A stretch of DNA of 9,521 bases from Paracoccaceae bacterium (GTDB lineage Bacteria; Pseudomonadota; Alphaproteobacteria; Rhodobacterales; Rhodobacteraceae): assembly GCA_023134935.1 (NCBI GenBank), contig JAGLUD010000029.1, forward strand, positions 1 through 9,521, given 5' to 3'. Below are positions 1-5,564 of this stretch, piece by piece. The notes under the pieces were generated by a model. It worked only from the letters and a program-made list of their open reading frames with translations. It was not told the origin of the DNA and did no database searches. A program made the translations under genes and the position numbers. Position 1 is the stretch's first letter; each line of letters starts with the position of its first letter.

Positions 1-621
1 TCCTTCAGCTCCGACATCAACAAAATGGGTCGCGTTCTGGCACTTGGCGGTTCCATGGACAAATTCGCCGCCAAACTAAAAGACCGCGACCGCGATGCAG
101 GCGCTGGTTGGCAATATGTTTCCATCGACACACACGTAATCGGCATGATCATCCGCGGCGCAACGGGTCGCGAAATCCCTGAACTCATGGCCGAAAAACT
201 ACTTACACCTTTGGGGCTAGAGGTTGACCCCCTCTACCTAACCGACGGCAAAGGCGTGGCCTTCGTGCTGGGTGGATTGAACCTGCGCACCCGCGACTAC
301 GCCCGCTTCGGCCAGATGTTCGCGCAAGGCGGAATGTATAACGGCCAACAAGTCGTCCCTGCCGATTGGGTCGCCGATTCCACCGCCATCAGCGCCCCGA
401 CCGAGGCTGGCGAAACCCAATACGGCTTCCAGTGGTGGTTAGCAGAAGACGCCAAACCGGGTGAATACTTCGCCCGCGGGATTTACGGCCAGTACATCTA
501 TATCGACACCGACAACAACGTGGTGGTTGCCTCCAACGCCGCCGACCGTGAATTCGAGGAAGAGGGTTCGTTCGAGCAAAACCTCGCAATGTTCCGCGAG
601 ATTGCGGCCGAACTGCAATAA
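1..621 (+). CDS. Serine hydrolase, beta-lactamase (class C/PBP-like) fold, C-terminal part
   Basis: Open at the left edge: the frame is already coding at base 1 and ends at TAA 619-621, giving 206 visible residues. The pattern fits the beta-lactamase-related serine hydrolases (class C/esterase/6-aminohexanoate-dimer hydrolase type). There is a Y-x-S-x-D stretch at visible residues 39-43 in the place of the YxN motif, followed by a helix and TGREIPELM. A GGLNLRTRDYARFGQMF block lies near 91-107, and GIYGQYIYID near 160-169 stands where the KTG/HxG strand normally lies. The catalytic SxxK motif must lie upstream of the window, so activity cannot be confirmed and the substrate is unknown. The first in-window ATG (base 25) is not a credible start because homology-like sequence precedes it. 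A methyltransferase gene follows after 13 bases on the same strand. It could equally be annotated as a 6-aminohexanoate-dimer hydrolase-like protein or esterase. Confidence 0.85.
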   Translation, partial: SFSSDINKMGRVLALGGSMDKFAAKLKDRDRDAGAGWQYVSIDTHVIGMIIRGATGREIPELMAEKLLTPLGLEVDPLYLTDGKGVAFVLGGLNLRTRDYARFGQMFAQGGMYNGQQVVPADWVADSTAISAPTEAGETQYGFQWWLAEDAKPGEYFARGIYGQYIYIDTDNNVVVASNAADREFEEEGSFEQNLAMFREIAAELQ

Positions 622-623
622 CG

Positions 624-627
624 AAGG
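624..627 (+). promoter_or_regulatory. Ribosome binding site of the methyltransferase
   Basis: AAGG lies 7 bases before ATG 635, directly after the hydrolase stop. It decides the start: the longer in-frame ATG at 461 would overlap the hydrolase by about 160 bases and has no comparable site. Confidence 0.6.
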
Positions 628-634
628 TTCGCTG

Positions 635-1252
635 ATGGAAAAAAACATTATTGAAGGGTATACAACTGCCGCACTTGAATTAATCCCTAGGTTCGAGGCG
701 GTTTCACCGGAAATCCTCTTTGCCCCTATTGCACATCTTTTCCCGAGCGCCCCTGCTCAAATTGCTGATATAGGAGCGGGCACAGGAGCCGCCGCTGCAT
801 GGTTCGCAAACCATGGGCAACAGGTACTGGCAGTTGAACCAGTGGCCGATTTCCGAAAGGCCGGTAGGAGGCTTCACAAATCAAAACGCATCGAATGGCT
901 TGATGACGCTCTTCCCGACCTTCCGCAAACATTAGCCCGAAGTGATACCTTTGACATAGTGCTGCTCAGCGCAGTATGGCATCATCTGGACTCCCGTCAG
1001 CGGCGGGCGGCCATGCCAAAGCTACAATCTTTGATCGCGCCAAAAGGATTGCTAGTCATCTCATTACGCAATGGCCCTGGTTCACCGAGCCGTCCATGTT
1101 ATGAGTCACATCCAGAAGAGTTGGTCAGTCTGGCAAGAGCCGAAAATCTAAAACTTACATTCAAACAAGAGGCGGAATCTGTTCAGAAGGCAAACCGCTC
1201 TGCTGGTGTAACTTGGACATGGTTAGCGTTCTCGAAGGAACACAATACATGA
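635..1252 (+). CDS. Class I SAM-dependent methyltransferase
   Basis: A 205-residue protein starting at ATG 635 (MEKNIIEGY) and ending at TGA 1250-1252. Motif I of class I methyltransferases, the glycine-rich SAM-binding loop, is visible at residues 43-51 (IADIGAGTG). The acidic end of strand 2 falls at E68 (VLAVEPV). A motif II-like strand with DIVLLSAVWHHL spans 107-118, and a post-motif strand GLLVISLRNG spans 138-147. The SAM-binding core is therefore complete, but there is no recognisable substrate domain; the acceptor (protein, small molecule or lipid) cannot be named. There is no signal peptide, so it is presumably cytosolic. The gene is less GC-rich than its neighbours by eye (two sampled 60-base lines give 29 and 25 G+C, against 39 in a sampled mutS line) and uses codons such as AGG, ATA and CTA, which hints at later acquisition. 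It sits 13 bases behind the hydrolase and may be co-transcribed with it, and it converges on rbsK. Confidence 0.85.
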   Translation: MEKNIIEGYTTAALELIPRFEAVSPEILFAPIAHLFPSAPAQIADIGAGTGAAAAWFANHGQQVLAVEPVADFRKAGRRLHKSKRIEWLDDALPDLPQTLARSDTFDIVLLSAVWHHLDSRQRRAAMPKLQSLIAPKGLLVISLRNGPGSPSRPCYESHPEELVSLARAENLKLTFKQEAESVQKANRSAGVTWTWLAFSKEHNT

Positions 1253-1275
1253 TGCTCTAGACGAGTCATCCTTTT
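1251..1275 (+). terminator. Possible weak intrinsic terminator in the convergent gap
   Basis: GATGCTC (1251-1257) can pair with GAGTCATC (1263-1270) with one bulged T (1266) and a 5-base loop, and CTTTT follows at 1271-1275. It overlaps the methyltransferase stop codon and the last codons of rbsK. The stem is short and the T run is only four, so this is a weak candidate. In the opposite direction no T run follows the hairpin. Confidence 0.3.
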
Positions 1276-2144
1276 AACCCATCCAAAAACGCTTCAACCT
1301 CGGCAGCAACAGGAATCGCCACCGCCGCGCCCACTTTGGTGACCTGAATAGCCGACGCCCCCGAAGCAAAGGTTAACGCATCCTTGGCTGATCGGCCCAG
1401 ATCGAGTGCGGCCAGAAAGTACCCCAAAAACGTATCACCAGCGCCCGTTGTATCCACCGGATCAACCTTGAAGGCATCCACGGAAATTTCCTCACCACCG
1501 GTTTGCAGCGTTGCACCGTCCGCACCGCGCGTGATCAAAACCTGCGCAACCGGAAGGTCAGTCGCCAAAACGCCCAACGCCTCGGACAATTGCGCCGCCT
1601 CGATATGGTTAACTGCAAGTAAATCCGTAACGGGCAACATTGCAGCCGCCGCCTCAGCATCAAAAGGTGCCGCCGCATAGGCCACCCGCAAACCCTTCGC
1701 CTTAGCTGTCTTCGCCGCATAAACTCCGAGGTTGGTTTCGTTTTGCAACAACAACCAGTCACCCGCACCAGCGCCACTTAACGCTTCGTTAACCATCTCT
1801 TCGGTCAGCGCACGGTTGGCACCAGTAAACAAAACAATAACGTTTTCGGCTGCATCATCGACGTTAATAATCGCATGTCCCGTCGGTACATCAATGATCG
1901 ACAGAAACCGCGTATCAACGCCTGCATCCGCCATCTGGTCAGCCAGCCAACCACCGTCAGCCCCGATTGCGCCGATATGAAACACCTGCCCACCAGCCTT
2001 TGCCACCGCAATAGACTGGTTCGCACCTTTGCCACCAAGCCCGCTGTTGAACGAGGTAGAGGCCAACGTTTCCCCCGGCTCCGGCAAATGCGGAACTCGG
2101 TAAACGTGGTCAATATTCACAGATCCAAGGTTATAAATCGCCAT
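1266..2144 (-). CDS. rbsK: Ribokinase (PfkB family)
   Basis: ATP-dependent phosphorylation of D-ribose to ribose 5-phosphate in the cytosol, feeding the pentose phosphate pathway and nucleotide synthesis. The 292 residues form a complete PfkB-family protein, slightly shorter than E. coli RbsK (309). Ribose-contacting positions known in E. coli RbsK have clear equivalents: N10 and D12 in SVNIDH, the GGKGANQ loop at 37-43 (G38, K39, N42), and E136 in LLLQNET. An NxxE motif (N179, E182) used in Mg/phosphate handling is present. The anion-hole signature DTTGAGDTF is at 231-239, with D237 as catalytic base. This residue match favours true ribokinase over fructokinase or adenosine kinase, although nucleoside or pseudouridine kinases of this superfamily remain possible. 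The start ATG (2142-2144) lies one base after the maeB stop and has AAGG about 9 bases upstream inside maeB, implying translational coupling. No ribose transporter or RbsR-type regulator is visible nearby. Confidence 0.9.
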   Translation of the reverse strand: MAIYNLGSVNIDHVYRVPHLPEPGETLASTSFNSGLGGKGANQSIAVAKAGGQVFHIGAIGADGGWLADQMADAGVDTRFLSIIDVPTGHAIINVDDAAENVIVLFTGANRALTEEMVNEALSGAGAGDWLLLQNETNLGVYAAKTAKAKGLRVAYAAAPFDAEAAAAMLPVTDLLAVNHIEAAQLSEALGVLATDLPVAQVLITRGADGATLQTGGEEISVDAFKVDPVDTTGAGDTFLGYFLAALDLGRSAKDALTFASGASAIQVTKVGAAVAIPVAAEVEAFLDGLKG

Positions 2145-2145
2145 A

Positions 2146-4404
2146 TCAGCCGACCTTACACGCGGCCATGATAGCCATGTTCAGAATGTCGTTAACGGTC
2201 GAGGTGTTGGAACAAATCTTAACCTGTTTATCGATTCCGGTCAGGATCGGTCCGATCACCGTCGCCCCACCCATTTCCTGCATCAGCTTCACCGAAATAG
2301 ATGCGGAGTGCCGTGCCGGAACCACCAGAATGTTTGCCGGACCAGTCAAACGACAGAACGGGTAGTTCTTCATCACCTCTGGGTTCAAAGCCACATCAAC
2401 GGTCATTTCGCCGTCATACTCGAAATCCACATTGCGCTTGTCCAAAACCTCGATCGCCATGGTCATTTTCTCAGCCCGTTCCGAACGCGGATACCCAAAA
2501 GTCGAGAAACTGGCCAACGCCACCCGAGGCTCCAGCCCCAGATCACGCGCCAAGGCAGCAGCACGTTCCGCGATATCCGCGAGGTCTTCTGCATCGGGCC
2601 ATTCATGCACCAACGTATCAGCAATCAGCACCATACGGCCACCGGCTAGAACGGCGGTAATGCCTACCGCACCGCCCTCGGTCGAAGCATCGAAAACGTG
2701 GTTAATCTGGCTAAGAATTTGCGCCGATTTACGCGTAGCCCCCGTTACCATCCCATCAACATGGTCATGCGCCAGCATAAGCGACGCAAACACATGCCGA
2801 TCCCGCGAGGCCAGAATATGGCAGTCACGCTGGTCAAAACCTTTACGTTGCAGGCGCTTATATAGGAAATCCTTGTATTCTTTCAGGTGCGTCGTGGTGG
2901 CTGCGTTAACCACTTCGATCTCGTCAATCGCTTCGGGCATTCCGGCTGCTTCAAGGAAGCCGGCAATTTCTTCAGGGCGCCCAACCACCACGGGTTGGCC
3001 CAGCCCTGCACGCCGATAGGCAACTGCCGCGCGTACAACACGGGCGTCATCGCCTTCGGCAAAAACTATTCGCGCATGCTCGCGTTTGGCCCGCACATTC
3101 AACGATTGCAAAATCGAAGCCGTCGGGTCGAGGCGTGCTTTAAGACTTAGCTCATAAGCCTCCATATCAATAATGGGGCGACGCGCGACACCTGTATCCA
3201 TCCCAGCCTTAGCAACTGCTGGCGGGATAATGTAAATCAGGCGAGGATCGAACGGCGTTGGAATAATATAATCGCGTCCGAACGCTAGCTTTTTACCGTA
3301 AGCCAGCGCCACTTCGTCCGGCACATCTTCACGGGCCAAGGCTGCCAAAGCCTCGGCGCAGGCGATTTTCATCTCGTCGTTGATCGCACGGGCATGAATG
3401 TCCAAAGCACCACGGAACAGATACGGGAAGCCCAACACATTGTTAACTTGGTTAGGATAATCCGACCGCCCCGTTGCCACAATCGCATCCTCGCGAACGG
3501 CGTGGGCTTCTTCCGGTGTAATCTCCGGATCAGGGTTCGCCATGGCGAAAATCACCGGATCGGCGGCCATGCTTCTGACCATATCGGCCGTCACAGCACC
3601 CTTAACAGACACACCGATAAACACGTCAGCGTTATCCATCGCCTCGTCCAAAGTTCGGGATTCAGTGTTGGCTGCGTGCGCCGACTTCCACTGGTTCATC
3701 CCCTCGGTTCGGCCCTGATAAATCACGCCCTTGGTATCGCAAACAAGACAGTTGTCATGCTTGGCACCCATGGATTTCATCAGCTCCACACAAGCAATTC
3801 CCGCAGCACCCGCGCCGTTAACCACAATCCGGCAGTCCTCGATTTTCTTGCCGGAGATATGCAACGCATTGATCAGCCCCGCCGCACAGATCACGGCCGT
3901 GCCGTGCTGGTCGTCGTGGAAGACAGGGATGTCCATCTCTTCCTTAAGGCGCTGTTCGATGATGAAACATTCCGGCGCCTTGATGTCCTCAAGGTTAATG
4001 CCGCCAAAACTTGGCCCCATCAGGCGAACGGCGTTAATGATTTCATCGGGGTCTTGGGTGTCCAGCTCGATGTCTATGGCATTAACGTCTGCGAAACGTT
4101 TGAACAGAACCGCCTTACCCTCCATCACGGGCTTGGACGCCAGCGCCCCCAGATTTCCCATCCCCAGAATGGCCGAACCATTAGAAATTACCGCTACCAA
4201 ATTACCCTTGGTGGTGTAGTCATACGCAAGCGCCGGATCGTCCGCGATCGCCTGAACGGGCGCCGCAACACCGGGCGAATATGCCAGCGACAAATCCCGC
4301 TGCGTGGCCATCGCGGTAGAGGCGTTAATCTCGATTTTCCCGGGCGTAGGTTCACGGTGATAGGCAAGCGCCTCTTCGTCGGTGACTTTGGTACTGTCGG
4401 ACAT
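2146..4404 (-). CDS. maeB: Malic enzyme fused to phosphotransacetylase-like domain (MaeB type)
   Basis: Oxidative decarboxylation of malate to pyruvate with reduction of NAD(P), an anaplerotic step supplying pyruvate and NADPH. The 752 residues match the large bacterial MaeB/Dme/Tme architecture (about 760). The malic N-domain covers roughly 20-160, with YSPGVA at 42-47 holding the catalytic Tyr and EGKAVLFK at 95-102 holding the Lys. Metal-ligand region LEDI is at 138-141 and FHDDQHGTA at 162-170. The NAD-binding domain covers about 165-400, with GAGAAG at 197-202, ANPDPEI at 289-295 and NQVNN at 318-322. From about 430 to the end there is a phosphate acetyl/butyryl-transferase-like domain (GATRKSA near 555, GPILTGIDKQV near 718). 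In known MaeB proteins this domain is regulatory, sensing acetyl-CoA, rather than a working transacetylase. Cofactor preference cannot be decided from sequence alone. The ATG at 4402-4404 has no strong Shine-Dalgarno. rbsK follows after one base; mbfA lies 64 bases upstream on the same strand. Confidence 0.95.
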   Translation of the reverse strand: MSDSTKVTDEEALAYHREPTPGKIEINASTAMATQRDLSLAYSPGVAAPVQAIADDPALAYDYTTKGNLVAVISNGSAILGMGNLGALASKPVMEGKAVLFKRFADVNAIDIELDTQDPDEIINAVRLMGPSFGGINLEDIKAPECFIIEQRLKEEMDIPVFHDDQHGTAVICAAGLINALHISGKKIEDCRIVVNGAGAAGIACVELMKSMGAKHDNCLVCDTKGVIYQGRTEGMNQWKSAHAANTESRTLDEAMDNADVFIGVSVKGAVTADMVRSMAADPVIFAMANPDPEITPEEAHAVREDAIVATGRSDYPNQVNNVLGFPYLFRGALDIHARAINDEMKIACAEALAALAREDVPDEVALAYGKKLAFGRDYIIPTPFDPRLIYIIPPAVAKAGMDTGVARRPIIDMEAYELSLKARLDPTASILQSLNVRAKREHARIVFAEGDDARVVRAAVAYRRAGLGQPVVVGRPEEIAGFLEAAGMPEAIDEIEVVNAATTTHLKEYKDFLYKRLQRKGFDQRDCHILASRDRHVFASLMLAHDHVDGMVTGATRKSAQILSQINHVFDASTEGGAVGITAVLAGGRMVLIADTLVHEWPDAEDLADIAERAAALARDLGLEPRVALASFSTFGYPRSERAEKMTMAIEVLDKRNVDFEYDGEMTVDVALNPEVMKNYPFCRLTGPANILVVPARHSASISVKLMQEMGGATVIGPILTGIDKQVKICSNTSTVNDILNMAIMAACKVG

Positions 4405-4418
4405 GTTTCTGCTTTCGG

Positions 4419-4436
4419 GCTTAAGATTAGTTAAGC
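4419..4436. repeat. Perfect inverted repeat upstream of maeB
   Basis: GCTTAA (4419-4424) and TTAAGC (4431-4436) form a perfect 6-bp inverted repeat around a 6-base loop, centred about 24 bases before the maeB ATG in the 64-bp mbfA-maeB gap. No T run follows on either strand, so it is not a rho-independent terminator for mbfA. It could be an operator half-site pair or a leader hairpin affecting maeB translation. No regulator family is recognisable from it. Confidence 0.35.
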
Positions 4437-4468
4437 AAACCTTACGCAGAGTCCGATCCGACTACAAC

Positions 4469-5443
4469 CTACCCGCCGCCAATAAGAATCCCGACGGCCA
4501 GCACCAATCCACCGCCCAGAACGACCTGAAAAATGGCCTTGCTGAACGAGGTTTCCATATACCTGTTTTGAATCCACGCGATCGCCCAAAGTTCGACAAA
4601 TACGACGAAGAACGCGATAAACGTCGCGGTCCAGAAGTCCGCAATCAGATACGGCAACGCGTGGCCTAGGCCACCTAGCGTCGTCATAATCCCCGATGCC
4701 AACCCACGTTTCCACGGCGCTCCTCGTCCCGAAATCACGCCGTCATCATGCGCTGCCTCGGTGAACCCCATCGAAATTCCGGCTCCGAGCGATGCTGCCA
4801 GACCAACCAACAACGTAGTGTGCGGGTCTTGCGTCGCAAACGCCGTAGCAAATATCGGTGCCAGCGTCGAAACCGAGCCATCCATAAGCCCAGCTAAACC
4901 CGGCTGCACCCACGTCAGCACAAACTGACGGTGCGCTGTGGCTTTTTCAACGTCGCCTTCGCCCGATTCCAGATCGACAGACATACGGGCCGCGGACTGT
5001 TCATGTTGTCCTTCGGCCTCGGCCAGATCACCCAACAACTTCCGCGTTGCCGGATCAGACGATCGCCCCGCGGCGGTCAGGTAAAAATTCTGCGCGTCAC
5101 GCTCCATCTTTTGCGCTTCTTCGCGGATACGTTCCAAGCCAAGGTTTTGCACAAGCCAGACAGGGCTGCGGTTGTAATACCCCGCCACGTGTTCGCGCCG
5201 GATCAACGGGATCACTTCACCAAAACGAGTGGTGAATGCATCAATCAACATCTTGCGATGCTCATTTTCCTCAACCGCCATCTCGTCGAATACCGAAGCT
5301 GTCGCCGGATATTCTTCACGCAGTTCCTGCGCATAAGTCGCATAAATCCGCGCGTCGTCCTCTTCAGAAGAGATCGCGAGCGCAAGCACTTCGGCCTCCG
5401 ACAGGTCTTTGAAATTACGGCGGTTCGTGAATGATTGTAGCAT
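4469..5443 (-). CDS. mbfA: Membrane-bound ferritin-like iron exporter MbfA (rubrerythrin-like domain + VIT1 domain)
   Basis: Predicted inner-membrane protein that exports ferrous iron and protects against iron and peroxide stress, as shown for MbfA (Erf-VIT1 family) in Bradyrhizobium and Agrobacterium. The 324 residues have two parts. Residues 1 to about 165 are a ferritin-like helical bundle with candidate di-iron ligands E27/E28 (SSEEDDARIY), E59-x-x-H62 (EENEHR), E109/E114 and E144-x-x-H147 (EGQH). From about 178 to the end is a CCC1/VIT1-type membrane domain: QPGLAGLMDGSVSTLAP at 180-196, then hydrophobic segments near 208-228, 249-267, 270-291 and 303-322. TEAAHDD at 229-234 lies between segments and is a plausible metal site. 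The length matches the family. The start is supported by AGAGGTGA ending three bases before the ATG. An Irr-box-like palindrome sits just upstream, predicting repression by Irr when iron is scarce. It is divergent from mutS; maeB lies 64 bases downstream. Confidence 0.93.
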   Translation of the reverse strand: MLQSFTNRRNFKDLSEAEVLALAISSEEDDARIYATYAQELREEYPATASVFDEMAVEENEHRKMLIDAFTTRFGEVIPLIRREHVAGYYNRSPVWLVQNLGLERIREEAQKMERDAQNFYLTAAGRSSDPATRKLLGDLAEAEGQHEQSAARMSVDLESGEGDVEKATAHRQFVLTWVQPGLAGLMDGSVSTLAPIFATAFATQDPHTTLLVGLAASLGAGISMGFTEAAHDDGVISGRGAPWKRGLASGIMTTLGGLGHALPYLIADFWTATFIAFFVVFVELWAIAWIQNRYMETSFSKAIFQVVLGGGLVLAVGILIGGG

Positions 5444-5446
5444 AGC

Positions 5447-5454
5447 TCACCTCT
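5447..5454 (-). promoter_or_regulatory. Ribosome binding site of mbfA
   Basis: On the minus strand AGAGGTGA precedes the ATG (5441-5443), with GAGG placed 6 bases upstream of it. It is the strongest Shine-Dalgarno in the window and fixes the mbfA start. Its 5' end touches the Irr-box-like palindrome. Confidence 0.75.
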
Positions 5455-5470
5455 TTGGAATGATTCTAAA
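5454..5470. promoter_or_regulatory. Irr box (iron control element, ICE) of mbfA
   Basis: TTTGGAATGATTCTAAA is a 17-bp palindrome with a single mismatched pair (5457/5467). It corresponds to the Irr/ICE consensus of alphaproteobacteria (about TTTAGAA-N3-TTCTAAA), differing only at base 5457. It lies 11-27 bases before the mbfA start codon, between the proposed -10 and the Shine-Dalgarno, a position suited to repression. Irr is a Fur-family, heme-responsive regulator that represses mbfA at low iron in Rhizobiales, so the site and the gene fit each other independently. Action on the divergent mutS is not implied. Confidence 0.75.
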
Positions 5471-5496
5471 GTAATACGTTGCTCACCTTACTGCAA
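5468..5496 (-). promoter_or_regulatory. Candidate mbfA promoter
   Basis: On the minus strand TTGCAG (5491-5496) and TACTTT (5468-5473) are separated by 17 bases and could serve as -35 and -10. An alternative -10, TAGAAT, lies inside the Irr box but lacks a good -35. Either choice puts the Irr box over the transcription start. Confidence 0.3.
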
Positions 5497-5515
5497 GCGG
5501 TTCCACAAACCGTTT
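5495..5515. repeat. Inverted repeat in the mbfA-mutS divergent gap
   Basis: AAGCGGTT (5495-5502) pairs with AACCGTTT (5508-5515) over 8 positions, one of them a G-T wobble, around a 5-base loop (CCACA). No T run follows, so a terminator is unlikely. It lies between the candidate mbfA promoter and mutS and could be a mutS leader hairpin or a binding site; no family is recognised. Confidence 0.3.
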
Positions 5516-5564
5516 CGGCATGCTAGAAATTCCGAACCACCAACGCTTGGGGACTGCATCGCAC

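Noticed and set aside
461..634. Upstream extension of the methyltransferase to ATG 461
   Set aside because: It would overlap the hydrolase coding region by about 160 bases, and the extension is a Ser/Thr/Pro-rich shadow; a Shine-Dalgarno is found at ATG 635 instead.
1220..1245. GTTC/GAAC hairpin near the methyltransferase end as a terminator for rbsK
   Set aside because: Only a 4-bp stem with no T run; such pairs are frequent by chance.
3394..4434. 346-codon open frame on the + strand opposite maeB
   Set aside because: It lies wholly antisense to a clearly recognised malic enzyme, its translation is rich in Arg/His/Asn without domain pattern, and it has no supporting initiation site.
4450..4463. 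Imperfect palindrome AGTCCGATCCGACT just after the mbfA stop, considered as a terminator
   Set aside because: A mismatch breaks the stem and no T run follows in the direction of mbfA transcription; mbfA-maeB read-through cannot be excluded.
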